Shown: positions 53,988 through 63,147, counted from the stretch's first letter. The stretch: DNA of 64,000 nucleotides from Bacterioplanes sp965233665 (GCA_965233665.1 CBDDTG010000027.1:74652-138651), one strand, 5' to 3'. A program made the numbers and translations. Notes: a model not told the origin generated them from the sequence alone.

Positions 53988-54722
53988 ATGAAAAAACTGT
54001 TTGCCATCACAGCCATGTTCCTGGCCTTGAACGTACAGGCAGAAGAAAAACTGTACTTCTTTACCGAGCAATTCCCGCCTTACAACATGACCTTAGACGG
54101 TCGGCCATTTGCCCATGACGCTGATGAAATCACTGGTTTGTGCGCACAAATGGTGAAGCGCTTGGTTGAAGAGGTGCCATACGAAGTCAAGATCAAACTG
54201 CGTAATTGGAGCTTTGGTTTGGACCGTGTAAAGCGCAAAGCCAACCACGGTATTTTCTGCACGGCGCGTACCGAAGAGCGTGAAGATTGGTTTGAATGGG
54301 TAGGCCCACTGACCAATATTGGCTGGACGCTATTCGCCAAAGCGGGCTCTGGCATTAAGCTCAACTCGCTGGAAGACGCCAAAAAGTACGAGATCGGTGG
54401 CTATAAAGGCGATGTGATGAGTAACTTCTTGCTTGACCAAGGCTTTAATTTGTCGGCGTTAACAGAAGACGCACAAAACCCGCGCCGCTTGCAGGTAGGT
54501 CAAATCGATTTGTGGGTGTCAGATGAATTGGCTGGCCCATACACGGCGTCAGATGCCGGTGATATTGAAATCGAAAAAGTACTGACGTTTAAAACCACGC
54601 CGCTGTACTTGGCGATTAACAAAGACACCAACCCGAAAATCGTCACTGCACTGCAACAGGCAGCGCGCAAACTGATTGAAGACGGATCCTTCCGCAGCAT
54701 TGAAAATATTTACGGTCGCTAA
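53988..54722 (+). CDS. Periplasmic solute-binding protein, family 3 (SBP_bac_3)
   Basis: A 244-residue exported protein with a signal peptide (about 1-18, ending VQA) and the two-lobed fold of amino-acid-type binding proteins. The pattern LYFFTEQFPPYNM near the start and GLCAQMVKRLVEEV resemble the SBP_bac_3 lobes, as does the C-terminal TPLYLAINKDTNPKIV and DGSFRSIENIYG. No ABC transporter permease or ATPase gene is adjacent, and the ligand is unknown. In such lone proteins a sensory role is possible. A similar module is built into the HD-GYP sensor 2.5 kb away, but a link is not shown. Confidence 0.88.
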   Translation: MKKLFAITAMFLALNVQAEEKLYFFTEQFPPYNMTLDGRPFAHDADEITGLCAQMVKRLVEEVPYEVKIKLRNWSFGLDRVKRKANHGIFCTARTEEREDWFEWVGPLTNIGWTLFAKAGSGIKLNSLEDAKKYEIGGYKGDVMSNFLLDQGFNLSALTEDAQNPRRLQVGQIDLWVSDELAGPYTASDAGDIEIEKVLTFKTTPLYLAINKDTNPKIVTALQQAARKLIEDGSFRSIENIYGR

Positions 54723-54746
54723 TCACCGCTAAATATCTTTCCAACA

Positions 54747-54779
54747 CGAAAAAGCCGGGCAGATTGCCCGGCTTTTTGA
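54747..54779. terminator. Bidirectional terminator
   Basis: AAAAAGCCGGGCA and TGCCCGGCTTTTT form a perfect stem between the convergent solute-binding protein and RNA methyltransferase genes. Confidence 0.9.
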
Positions 54780-54796
54780 TGCCTCAAATTTGGCTG

Positions 54797-55528
54797 TTAA
54801 CGCTGCTGCTCATACACACACATATTTACCACCGAAGCCAAGTTCAATGATTCGATGACGCCTTGACCGGCAATGCTGTATGCCTGTGCGCTGAGTTCAC
54901 TCAGTGCTTGTTTCGGCACGCCGCGTGCCTCATTGCCAAAGATCAGGCAGTCACACTGCTGGAAATCGTCACTGGCAACGGGCTGGCCTTGCATATCCAA
55001 ATAGGCAAGATGATGAAAGCGCTGTGCAACTTGCGCCAGCGTGACGCCTTGCTCTATCGGTGTATGGAAAATGGCGCCCATGCTGGAGCGCACCACCTTG
55101 CCATTAAAAGGATCAACACTGCCCGGGCTGAGCAGGCAGCGATAGCCGCCAAACCAGGCCAGCGTGCGCAAAATTGTTCCTAAATTGCCTGGGTCTTGAA
55201 TCTCGTGCAAATACACGGCTCGCTGCGCTTGCTGCTGGGGTTGCAAAGCGGACATAGGCACAACAGCCACTATGCCTTGGGGCGATCGAGTCTCAGACAG
55301 TTGCTTCATTTGTCGTTCGTTGATGAGCTGGCGGCGCCAAGGCTGTTGCTGGGAGGGCTGCCAGTGCTCATAGTCGCCGCTGACCCATAGCTCAGCCGCT
55401 GTGAGAGCGGGATTATGCTGGCAGGCAAGCGCCAACTCTTGCACCAAGTGCTCGCCTTCCAGCAGAAAATGCTGCAGTTGTTGGCGATATTTTTTTTGCT
55501 GCAGCTTTTTTACATCATCAAACTTCAT
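54797..55528 (-). CDS. SpoU/TrmH-family RNA 2'-O-methyltransferase
   Basis: This 243-residue enzyme has the trefoil-knot SPOUT fold and should methylate a ribose 2'-hydroxyl in rRNA or tRNA. The three SpoU motifs are visible: DPGNLGTILRTLAWFGG, LIFGNEARGVPKQAL, and IESLNLASVVNMCVYE. An N-terminal extension (about 1-85) with a substrate-binding domain is typical of TsnR/RlmB-like members. The exact target cannot be told. AT-rich Gln codons are abundant. Convergent with the solute-binding protein gene. Confidence 0.88.
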   Translation of the reverse strand: MKFDDVKKLQQKKYRQQLQHFLLEGEHLVQELALACQHNPALTAAELWVSGDYEHWQPSQQQPWRRQLINERQMKQLSETRSPQGIVAVVPMSALQPQQQAQRAVYLHEIQDPGNLGTILRTLAWFGGYRCLLSPGSVDPFNGKVVRSSMGAIFHTPIEQGVTLAQVAQRFHHLAYLDMQGQPVASDDFQQCDCLIFGNEARGVPKQALSELSAQAYSIAGQGVIESLNLASVVNMCVYEQQR

Positions 55529-55866
55529 GCGACCCCCTGCGTTTGCCGGCCAGTATAACAGCCTGCATTCGCGCGCAGTTCAATAAAACGGCACACAATA
55601 ACCTCCGCAAGAGGCCATGTTCGCGTTACAAGTACGAGCAAGGTGGTTGTTGGGTAAGACGATGCCAGTACATCGCTGGCCATGAAGTGTTTGACTCCCC
55701 TTTATAGTAGTCAGATAGTGGTCAGACATAGAGTGAGTTTTTTGTCACCAAGCACTCAACATAATAACAAACGGGCCGGCTGACATCTTTGCAAAGCAGT
55801 GGTGACATTGTGCATTGCATAGACCTCGGACGGCACTCATTCTAGGTGGTATTTATAGGAGTCTGC
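55529..55866. other. Divergent spacer between the RNA methyltransferase and BVMO operon
   Basis: No gene is seen. It contains a pair of direct repeats GTCAGATAG / GTCAGACATAG (55710-55731) 11 bases apart, about 140 bases before the monooxygenase start, as an operon activator site could look. Confidence 0.5.
55710..55731 (+). promoter_or_regulatory. Direct repeat, possible regulator site
   Basis: GTCAGA occurs twice with an 11-base period, close to one turn of DNA. Purely pattern-based. Confidence 0.3.
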
Positions 55867-57330
55867 ATGCATACCGTTGTCATCATCGGCAGTGGCTTTG
55901 GCGGTCAATGTGCTGCCATCAACTTGCGTCAGCGTGGTATCGAGGATTTTATCATTCTGGAGCGGCGCGATTTTATGGGTGGCACTTGGGCGCAGAACAG
56001 CTACCCAGGCGCGGCAGTGGACGTGCAATCGCCGTTGTATTCCATCGAGTCTGAACCTTACGACTGGTCGCAAATGTTCGCTGAGCAAGAAGAGCTCCGC
56101 GAATACACCGAGCATGTAATCAGCAAGCACCAGTTGCGTGAAAAAACCCTTACTCATACCGAGGTAAAGTGCATCGCTTGGCAGCAAGCGTCGCAGTGCT
56201 GGCAGATTGACACCCTCCACCCCGAGCACGGTGCGCAGCAACTCGAGGCACGCTTTGTGATCAATGCCTCTGGGCCACTCAGCACGCCGGTGATTCCTGA
56301 CTTTAAAGGGCGCGAGCGGTTTAAAGGAGAGTCGTTTCATACCAATCATTGGAACCATGACTTCGACTACCGTGGCAAGCGCGTTGCCATTATCGGCAGC
56401 GGTGCCAGTGCGGCACAGGTGATTCCGGCGATTGCACCAGACGTTGAGCATTTGCATGTTTTTCAGCGCACACCGCATTGGGTCATTCCTAGGCCTGACT
56501 ATCGATTTAAGCCCTGGCAGCGGGCGCTGCTAAAACGCAAACCCATTTATCGGTTATTGCGCGAAGCCATTTATTGGGGGCTAGAGAGTCGGGTGATTGG
56601 CTTTAAATACTCGAAACTTATGCTGGAGCTATTGGCCGGAAAACGCGCGCGTAAGCACATTGAAAAACAAATTGCCGACCCAACGCTCAAGCAACAAGTC
56701 ACCCCTGACTTTACCATCGGCTGTAAGCGGGTGATTTTATCTGACACGCTTTATCCCGCTCTTTGCCGTGACAACGTTACTTTGCACGATAAAACCGACG
56801 GTATCGAAGAAATCACCGCGGCTAGCATCCATACTCAGCAAGGTTCTGAGTTAGAGCTGGATTTAATTATTTACTCGACGGGCTATGACGCCACCGATGG
56901 GGTTATTTCTTATCCCGTTATGGGGAGTGATGGTCGAAAACTTGCAGACGTTTGGTGCGACTACCCCAGAGCTTACTTAGGCACTTGTGTGCCTGGCTTT
57001 CCCAACTTATTTATTGTGACGGGGCCAAACACAGGCATTGGCCATACGTCGGCCATTTTTATTATTGAAGCGCAAATGAACTACATTATGACCGCCATAG
57101 AGCAGGTAGGGCAGCGCTTTAAGTCTGTTATTGAAGTGTGTCCAGAGGCTGAGGAGCGCTACACCCAACATATTCATAATGAAATGGAAAAAACCGTTTG
57201 GCAGCAGGGCGGCTGCAATAGCTGGTACAAAAGCAAAAGCGGAAAAGTCATCGCCATGTTTCCTGGCTTTAGCTTTACTTTTCGACGCTGGACGAAAAAC
57301 TTTCGCCCTGCTGATCACATTCTCTCCTAA
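55867..57330 (+). CDS. Baeyer-Villiger-type flavin monooxygenase
   Basis: A 487-residue FAD/NADPH monooxygenase that should insert oxygen next to a ketone, giving an ester or lactone. The first Rossmann motif is GSGFGG (8-13), the Baeyer-Villiger fingerprint F-x-G-x-x-x-H-x-x-x-W is exact at residues 152-162 (FKGESFHTNHW), and the NADPH motif is IIGSGASAAQV (about 175-185). The C-terminus has the TGPNTGIGHTSAIFI segment. The ATG at 55867 follows AGGAG by 6 bases; an in-frame GTG seven codons earlier has no site. An alpha/beta hydrolase and an SDR follow in the same direction, forming a likely pathway: the SDR makes a ketone, this enzyme an ester, the hydrolase cleaves it. The true substrate is unknown. 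Confidence 0.92.
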   Translation: MHTVVIIGSGFGGQCAAINLRQRGIEDFIILERRDFMGGTWAQNSYPGAAVDVQSPLYSIESEPYDWSQMFAEQEELREYTEHVISKHQLREKTLTHTEVKCIAWQQASQCWQIDTLHPEHGAQQLEARFVINASGPLSTPVIPDFKGRERFKGESFHTNHWNHDFDYRGKRVAIIGSGASAAQVIPAIAPDVEHLHVFQRTPHWVIPRPDYRFKPWQRALLKRKPIYRLLREAIYWGLESRVIGFKYSKLMLELLAGKRARKHIEKQIADPTLKQQVTPDFTIGCKRVILSDTLYPALCRDNVTLHDKTDGIEEITAASIHTQQGSELELDLIIYSTGYDATDGVISYPVMGSDGRKLADVWCDYPRAYLGTCVPGFPNLFIVTGPNTGIGHTSAIFIIEAQMNYIMTAIEQVGQRFKSVIEVCPEAEERYTQHIHNEMEKTVWQQGGCNSWYKSKSGKVIAMFPGFSFTFRRWTKNFRPADHILS

Positions 57331-57344
57331 CAGTGAGTATTACA

Positions 57345-58283
57345 ATGAAAAAAGTCGTGGCTTTATTCTCGGTATTAACCTTGGCCGCTTTGTTGGGGGT
57401 TGTACAAGGCGCTTATTTGCCCATAGGAAAATGGCTCTATGAAAGCGCCACTGATTGGGAAGCAAGCCTCTATGGTTTTCAGCAGCAGCAGGTTGATATC
57501 GGTGATATGCAACTGGCGTTGTATCGTAACCATAATCCTGGCAAGCCCGTTATTGTCATGCTACATGGCTACAGTGCTGATAAAGATGTTTGGCCAAGGT
57601 TTGCTCGTCATTTAACGGATGAGTACCAGGTGCTTATTCCAGACATGGCCGGCCACGGCGATACTGGTTTTCGCATGGAATGGGATTACGGCATGGTCGC
57701 TCAGGCACAGCGCTTATCACAGCTGTTAACTGAGCTTGAAATCGACCAGGCCCACATCATTGGTAATTCGATGGGCGGTTACCTGACGGCTGTTTTTAGC
57801 GTGTATTACCCACAGCAAACCTTATCGGCAACCATGGTAGACCCGGCCGGCTTGGCTTCACCACAGGCCAGCGATCTAGAAAAAATGCTGGCGCAAGGGC
57901 GCAATCCATTTTTAATGGATAGCCGCACTGAGTTTGATGAGTTTTACGCCATGACCATGGCTCAACCTCCGTTTCTGCCTGACATGGTGTTGGAGGCGGT
58001 GGCTCATGACTACATCAACCGCCGCGAAGAGTTAGCGAAAATATTCGCCGACTTTAACCGCGACATTGGCTTGCAACAAAAGCTACCTCAGTTACAAGCA
58101 CCCGCCATGTTGTGGTGGGGAACAGAAGACCGGTTATTGCACGTCAGTGCCGTCGAAAGCTGGCAGCAAGCATTGCCCGATATGCAAGTACATATTTGGC
58201 AGGACATCGGCCATATGCCGATGGTGGAAGTGCCACGTCAAGCAGCAAAGCGCTATCAGGCGTTTTTAAGCAGCATCGACTAA
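57345..58283 (+). CDS. Alpha/beta hydrolase
   Basis: A 312-residue serine hydrolase with an N-terminal hydrophobic segment (about 4-22), either a membrane anchor or signal peptide, so it may act at the periplasmic face. The nucleophile elbow is GNSMGG with Ser 142, the oxyanion motif MLHGYS is near residue 74, and the acid and base are probably Asp 262 (GTEDRLL) and His 290 (DIGHMP). The start at 57345 (MKKVVALF) fits better than the GTG four codons earlier. It lies 14 bases after the monooxygenase stop and 25 before the SDR. It could hydrolyse the ester product of the monooxygenase; lipase or epoxide-like activity is an alternative. Confidence 0.88.
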   Translation: MKKVVALFSVLTLAALLGVVQGAYLPIGKWLYESATDWEASLYGFQQQQVDIGDMQLALYRNHNPGKPVIVMLHGYSADKDVWPRFARHLTDEYQVLIPDMAGHGDTGFRMEWDYGMVAQAQRLSQLLTELEIDQAHIIGNSMGGYLTAVFSVYYPQQTLSATMVDPAGLASPQASDLEKMLAQGRNPFLMDSRTEFDEFYAMTMAQPPFLPDMVLEAVAHDYINRREELAKIFADFNRDIGLQQKLPQLQAPAMLWWGTEDRLLHVSAVESWQQALPDMQVHIWQDIGHMPMVEVPRQAAKRYQAFLSSID

Positions 58284-58308
58284 CAATAATAATCACGCGG
58301 AGAGACAG

Positions 58309-59172
58309 ATGAAATCACTGAGAAACAAAGTCGCTGCCGTTACCGGCGCAGGTTCTGGTATCGGCCGAGCATTGGCCATTCAGCTGGCCAACGAAGGCTG
58401 CCACTTAGCGCTGGCCGATATCGATGCAGAAGGGTTGCAGCAAACGCAGCAGCTGCTGGCCAACCAGCCAGTGAAAGTGACGTTGCAAACCCTCAACGTG
58501 GCGGATGAAAAAGCCGTTTACGCTTGGGCCGAGCAAGTGGTGGCCGATCATGGCCAGGTCAACTTGATCATTAACAATGCCGGTGTGGCATTGTCAGGCA
58601 CAGTGGCAGGCCTAAGCCTGGAAGATTATCGCTGGATTATGGATGTTAATTTTTGGGGCGTTGTGTATGGCAGCAAGGCTTTTTTGCCCAAACTCGAAGC
58701 CGCAGGCGAGGGCCATATTGTTAATATCTCCAGTATTTTTGGTTTGGCCTCGCAACCGCTGATGAGTGGTTATAACGCCAGCAAATTCGCGGTACGCGGC
58801 TTTACCGAATCGCTGCGCCAAGATTTAGAGCTTACCCGCAGTGGCGTCAGCGCGACCAGCGTTCATCCAGGTGGCATTAAAACCAACATCGCCAAAGCGG
58901 CGCGCATGACCGATAGCTGCGAGCAAGCCACCGGGGTGAGCAACGCCGATGCCACGGCGGATTTCGAGCGTTTATTTATCAACACGCCAGAAAAGGCAGC
59001 GCGCACCATCATTGCCGGTATCGTTAAAAACAAGCGTCGGGTTTTGATTGGGCCAGATGCGAAACTGTTTGATCTACTAGTGCGTTTCTTGCCTGCCAGC
59101 TATCAGCGTATTTTCACTGCTGCTGTGCGCCAGCAAGGCCGTCAGGTAAAGAGTGCCAAATCGGCGTCATAG
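58309..59172 (+). CDS. Short-chain dehydrogenase/reductase (classical SDR)
   Basis: A 287-residue classical SDR. The cofactor motif is TGAGSGIG (residues 12-19), an NNAG motif follows (LIINNAGVAL), and the catalytic residues are the Ser in NISSIFG and the Tyr and Lys in YNASKFA. The acidic residue after the second strand (LADIDAEGL) suggests NAD(H) use, though this is weak evidence. GAGAG precedes the ATG. Third gene of the monooxygenase-hydrolase-SDR operon; it may oxidise an alcohol to the ketone used by the monooxygenase. Confidence 0.9.
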   Translation: MKSLRNKVAAVTGAGSGIGRALAIQLANEGCHLALADIDAEGLQQTQQLLANQPVKVTLQTLNVADEKAVYAWAEQVVADHGQVNLIINNAGVALSGTVAGLSLEDYRWIMDVNFWGVVYGSKAFLPKLEAAGEGHIVNISSIFGLASQPLMSGYNASKFAVRGFTESLRQDLELTRSGVSATSVHPGGIKTNIAKAARMTDSCEQATGVSNADATADFERLFINTPEKAARTIIAGIVKNKRRVLIGPDAKLFDLLVRFLPASYQRIFTAAVRQQGRQVKSAKSAS

Positions 59173-59360
59173 CTGGCCATGATGGTCAAAAACAATCACT
59201 GTTCGCCACGCTGGCATCTGGCGTGGCTTCCCTGCTCAGCCAAATCACGTACAATCCCATGCCTTATTGACGGCAACCACTGCCGTCTAAACCACTCTTT
59301 GCCTGGGTGATCTGCCTAGCAGCTGGCAGCAAAGCCCGTGACAGCGCGTGAGGATTTTAA

Positions 59361-59873
59361 ATGAGCGATGCACACCACTGGCAACGTGCCATAACCCCGG
59401 CGCCGGATTCGCCTGAACGGGCCGAGCACTATCGCCTGTTATTACGCCAAGCTGAGGCTCTGGTGGCCGACGAAGAGGATTTGATCGCCAATCTGGCCAA
59501 TGTAGCGGCGTTGCTGTACCAGACCTTAGGGTTCTGGTGGGTCGGCTTCTACCTGGTGCGCCAAGACGAGTTGGTGCTGGGTCCATTTCAAGGGCCAACC
59601 GCCTGCACGCGCATTGGCTTTGGCCGTGGCGTATGCGGCAGCGCCTGGCAGCAGGGCACTACCGTGCGAGTCGATAATGTCCATGATTTCCCTGGCCATA
59701 TCGCCTGCAGTGCCGACAGCTTATCGGAAATTGTGGTGCCGCTGCTGCACGAAGGTAAAGTAGTCGCAGTATTGGATATCGATTCTGCTCGTGCGCAGGA
59801 TTTTAGCCAACAAGATGAACAAGCGTTGCAGCAGCTATGTGGGTTGCTGGCGCAGCGCTGGACACAACAATAA
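59361..59873 (+). CDS. msrC: Free methionine-(R)-sulfoxide reductase (GAF domain)
   Basis: A 170-residue GAF-domain enzyme that reduces free methionine-R-sulfoxide, as E. coli MsrC (fRMsr). The three cysteines of the family sit at 82, 92 and 116, in PTACTRIGFGRGVCGSAW and GHIACSADSLSEIVVPL, spaced as in the E. coli enzyme. The conserved LGFWWVGFYLV and VVAVLDIDS strands are also present. The ATG follows GAGGATTTTAA, with AGG about 10 bases upstream. The exported M3 peptidase gene starts shortly after its stop. Confidence 0.94.
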   Translation: MSDAHHWQRAITPAPDSPERAEHYRLLLRQAEALVADEEDLIANLANVAALLYQTLGFWWVGFYLVRQDELVLGPFQGPTACTRIGFGRGVCGSAWQQGTTVRVDNVHDFPGHIACSADSLSEIVVPLLHEGKVVAVLDIDSARAQDFSQQDEQALQQLCGLLAQRWTQQ

Positions 59874-59891
59874 ATGAACAAGGAAATAACC

Positions 59892-61895
59892 ATGCGTTTT
59901 TCTCGTACCGCCATGCTGGCGGCAGGCTTACTCAGCGCCAGCTGGGTAAGTGCCGGTGAATTATTAACCGATGGCATCAATGCCAAAGCCGATGCCAAAC
60001 AGTGGCAGCAGCTGTGTGATCAGCAATTGCAAAAAGCGCAACAACAGTTCAGCGCGTTGGAGCAGCAAACGGGTGCTACCACCGCACTGGCTGTGTTAGA
60101 AAACTATGAACAGATTCAATACAGCCTGCAGCCATTAACACCGGCCTGGTACATTAAATCGGTACACCCTGAAAAAAGCGTGCGCGATGCTGCTGAAGAT
60201 TGCTCGCAAAAAGTGTCTGATTTTGCTTCCAGTATTTATTTGTCCAAGCCGTTTTATCAGCGCTTAACCAGTGTGGATGCTGAAAAGTTGCCAGCGGATG
60301 CCGCTTTTGTTTATAGCCGTTTGGTGCGTGATTTGCGCCGTTCTGGTGTGGATAAAGACCAAGAAACACGTGATCGCATCTTTGCTTTGCAGCAGCAAAT
60401 CAGCGAACTGGGCAATACCTTTAGCCGTAATATCCAAGAAGATGTGCGCACGGTTGAGGTCAGCGTTGAAGAGTTGGATGGTCTACCGCAAGATTTTATT
60501 GACGAGCGAGTTGAAGAAGGTCAAAAAACAGTGACCTTGACCACCAACTACCCAGACCTGTATCCGGTGCTTACCTACGCTCACAGTGATGACCTGCGCT
60601 ATCGCCTGCGCAAAGCGGCGCTGCAGCGTGGTTATCCACAAAACCAGGAAGTGCTAGAAAACATACTGCAGCGTCGCCATGAGCTGGCACAAACACTGGG
60701 TTACAGCAGCTTTGCTGAATACAACATGGAAACGCAAATGATCGGCTCACCTGAGCATGCCGATGCGTTTTTACAGCGCATTAACGAGGCGCTGAAAGAG
60801 CCGGTTAAGCGTGAAATTGAGAGTGACTTGGCACGCCTGCAGCAAATTGACCCGGATGCCAAACAGGTCAACCTGTGGCAAGCCTCTTATATTGGCAACC
60901 TGATTCGCCAGGAAGAATACGCAGTTGATGCCAAAGAAGTGCGCCAATACTTCCAATACGAACGCGTACGCGACGGTATTTTTGCACTGTCCGAGAATTT
61001 ATTTGGGGTGAAAATTCAGCCCTGGAAAACAGAAGTTTGGCATGAAGATGTTGAAGCCTACGAGATTTTGGAAAATGGCAAACTGATTGGCCGCTTCTAC
61101 ATGGACAACCATCCACGCGATGGCAAGTTCCAGCACGCGGCTCACTGGGGCTTGCGCGATGGCATTAAAGACAAGCAAATTCCCTTGTCTGCACTGGCAC
61201 AAAACTTCCCTAAAGGGCTGATGGAACATGGCCAGGTAGAAACCTTCTTACACGAGTTTGGCCATTTACTGCACAGTGTGTTTGCCGGCCAAAATCAACG
61301 CTGGCTCGACAATGCCGGCATGGACATGGAGTGGGATTTTGTCGAAGCGCCATCACAAATGCTGGAAGAATGGATTTGGGATTACGACACGCTAAAAACC
61401 TTTGCCTTTAATCAAGACGGTGAAGTCATTCCTAAAAGCCTAGTGAAAAAGATGAACAGTGCGCGTGACTATGGCAAAGCCACCGGTACCGCTGTGCAAA
61501 TCTTTTATTCACAAATGTCGCTGCAGTACTACATGCAAGACCCTGCTAAGTTTGAACTGCAACCGACGATGGTCGAGCTGCAAGAGCAATATTCGCCGTA
61601 CCCATACACGGAAGATACCTATTTCTACACCAGCTTTGGTCACCTGTACGGCTATAGCTCAAACTACTATACCTATCAGTGGTCACTGGCCATTGCCACG
61701 GATTTATTCTCGCGCTTTAAAGAAAAGGGCATGAATAATCGTGACATTGCCAACGCTTACCGCCACAAAGTATTGGCCGTGGGTGGCAGCATGCCAGCAG
61801 CCGAGATGGTGGAGAACTTCCTTGGGCGTCCCTTTAGCGAAAACGCCTATATGGATCACCTGAAGTCGTTGGCGGCGCCTGCGACTCAGTTGTAA
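59892..61895 (+). CDS. Exported M3-family zinc metallopeptidase
   Basis: A 667-residue peptidase of the M3 (thimet oligopeptidase) family. The zinc motif is HEFGH at 454-458, followed by the third ligand Glu in the WDFVEAPSQMLEEW segment (the family E-x-x-S pattern), and the substrate Tyr/His segment YSSNYYTYQWSLA near the C-terminus. The first 21 residues are a Sec signal peptide (ending VSA), unlike cytosolic oligopeptidase A, so it should act in the periplasm. The start at 59892 follows AAGGAA; an in-frame ATG six codons earlier would give a longer lead. It trims short peptides and fits with the two exported proteases in this window. A terminator follows. Confidence 0.92.
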   Translation: MRFSRTAMLAAGLLSASWVSAGELLTDGINAKADAKQWQQLCDQQLQKAQQQFSALEQQTGATTALAVLENYEQIQYSLQPLTPAWYIKSVHPEKSVRDAAEDCSQKVSDFASSIYLSKPFYQRLTSVDAEKLPADAAFVYSRLVRDLRRSGVDKDQETRDRIFALQQQISELGNTFSRNIQEDVRTVEVSVEELDGLPQDFIDERVEEGQKTVTLTTNYPDLYPVLTYAHSDDLRYRLRKAALQRGYPQNQEVLENILQRRHELAQTLGYSSFAEYNMETQMIGSPEHADAFLQRINEALKEPVKREIESDLARLQQIDPDAKQVNLWQASYIGNLIRQEEYAVDAKEVRQYFQYERVRDGIFALSENLFGVKIQPWKTEVWHEDVEAYEILENGKLIGRFYMDNHPRDGKFQHAAHWGLRDGIKDKQIPLSALAQNFPKGLMEHGQVETFLHEFGHLLHSVFAGQNQRWLDNAGMDMEWDFVEAPSQMLEEWIWDYDTLKTFAFNQDGEVIPKSLVKKMNSARDYGKATGTAVQIFYSQMSLQYYMQDPAKFELQPTMVELQEQYSPYPYTEDTYFYTSFGHLYGYSSNYYTYQWSLAIATDLFSRFKEKGMNNRDIANAYRHKVLAVGGSMPAAEMVENFLGRPFSENAYMDHLKSLAAPATQL

Positions 61896-61901
61896 GCCGA
61901 T

Positions 61902-61930
61902 AAGGCCCCTGAAAACCAGGGGCCTTCTTT
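61902..61930 (+). terminator. Terminator of the msrC-M3 peptidase unit
   Basis: GGCCCCTG and CAGGGGCC form a stem with a four-A loop, followed by TTCTTT. Confidence 0.8.
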
Positions 61931-62039
61931 ATTGCTTGCTGCCAGTATCGCTATTGCAGCAGGCGTTCAGAACAAGGCGGTGATGGCAGAAACTGGCTTT
62001 GAGGCTCGAATCTCTTTGAAACCGCGAGCGGGCAGTCAG

Positions 62040-62372
62040 TTACTTCGGAGACAAGCGTACTTGATCTCCCTGGGCAAAAATGCCCGCATCATCTTCACTC
62101 ACCACTAATCGCTGCGTGGTGATCACGCTACCGTTGTTGAGCGTCAGTCTGACATTGCCAGTCAAAATGGCCTCTTGTTCCTGCTGTATGCGCTTATCTG
62201 ACTCCATTGTGCGCAGTTCGCTTTTGTCGATGCGCAAGCGGACTTGGCCAAGATAGGTCGACTCTCCGGAATGCTCATTGAAACTGCTATTGTCTGCAGA
62301 GATTTCCAATGCCTGAGTTGAAACAGTCAGCAGCAGTAGCGCCAAACCGGTCGCTAAAGAAAAACCCTTCAT
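62040..62372 (-). CDS. Small exported OstA/LptA-like protein
   Basis: A 110-residue protein with a signal peptide (about 1-21, ending TQA) and a short beta-rich body. The pattern LEISADNSSFNEHSGESTYLG and AILTGNVRLTLNNG resembles the repeating strands of the OstA domain of LptA, which carries lipopolysaccharide across the periplasm. It is much shorter than LptA (about 180 residues), and no lptB or lptC is near, so it is not the main LptA. Function unknown; a small OstA-domain paralogue is the best description. Confidence 0.7.
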   Translation of the reverse strand: MKGFSLATGLALLLLTVSTQALEISADNSSFNEHSGESTYLGQVRLRIDKSELRTMESDKRIQQEQEAILTGNVRLTLNNGSVITTQRLVVSEDDAGIFAQGDQVRLSPK

Positions 62373-62633
62373 GTGTGTAACCTCGATGTCACGGGATGGA
62401 TAAAGCAGTAAGCATAATGTGGATGCCTACCCACTGCACTCTTAAGGTTCGCAATTGGGTTAATCCTTTAGTATTACTATCAATGTAGTCAATTACGATC
62501 TGTGCGATTCTCGCGTTGTTGCCGATCTGATGGCCGGGTGACAAATATTGTCAGAATGTGACCTTTGCACAGATATTGATCAAATATTTGGTTTTAATGC
62601 CGGCCATTAATTGAACGAACTTGAACGAGCAGT

Positions 62634-63059
62634 ATGAAAAAGCAGTGGAAATATCGTCTGGCAGAGCAACGCATCTTTGAGCTGCCAGAGTTGGCAGGCA
62701 TTTCATATCGAAATGCTTGGGTCGTGATCGCAAACGGCCGTATGAAGATATCGGCAGGTTACGCCTGGGACGGCTGCAGCCCTAAATATCAGTTAATGGG
62801 GTTATGGTCTTTCGGCACACCAGATGGGGTTTTGCGTGAGGGTGAGCCTTGGCTGTATGAGCCATCGTTGGTGCATGACGTGCTGTGTCAGTTTCGCGCT
62901 GAACTGCCGGTAACAAAGGCTCAGAGCGTGCGCATTTTTAATGACATGATGGTGGATCGCAACTGGCCGCTACGGCGTTTATATACCTGGGCTGTGGATA
63001 AGCTCGGCCCGCAGGACTGGGCATCGGCACCAGGCAGACCTGTGTCTAAAGCTGGATGA
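62634..63059 (+). CDS. DUF1353-like protein
   Basis: A 141-residue protein with no signal peptide or membrane helix. The pattern KISAGYAWDGCSPKY, then LVHDVLCQF, then RIFNDMMVDRNWP and a final YTWAVDKLGP matches the plan of DUF1353 proteins (G-f-x-x-D-x-x-S, an HD-type pair, then a helix), which are often encoded by phages and mobile regions. The function of that family is not known. No good ribosome-binding site; a direct repeat TTGAACGA-x-TTGAACGA sits just upstream. A hairpin terminator follows at 63118-63145. Confidence 0.65.
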   Translation: MKKQWKYRLAEQRIFELPELAGISYRNAWVVIANGRMKISAGYAWDGCSPKYQLMGLWSFGTPDGVLREGEPWLYEPSLVHDVLCQFRAELPVTKAQSVRIFNDMMVDRNWPLRRLYTWAVDKLGPQDWASAPGRPVSKAG

Positions 63060-63117
63060 GTCAGCCTGCGGGCGTTGTGCTCTGAGTTCCGTGCTCGTCT
63101 GTAACAACAGCGCGGGC

Positions 63118-63145
63118 GAAAGCCTCTGATTGCAGAGGCTTTTAT
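63118..63145 (+). terminator. Terminator of the DUF1353-like gene
   Basis: AAAGCCTCTG and CAGAGGCTTTTA form a stem with a four-base loop, followed by TTATTATT. It nearly touches the stop codon of the minus-strand MORN frame. Confidence 0.7.
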
Positions 63146-63147
63146 TA

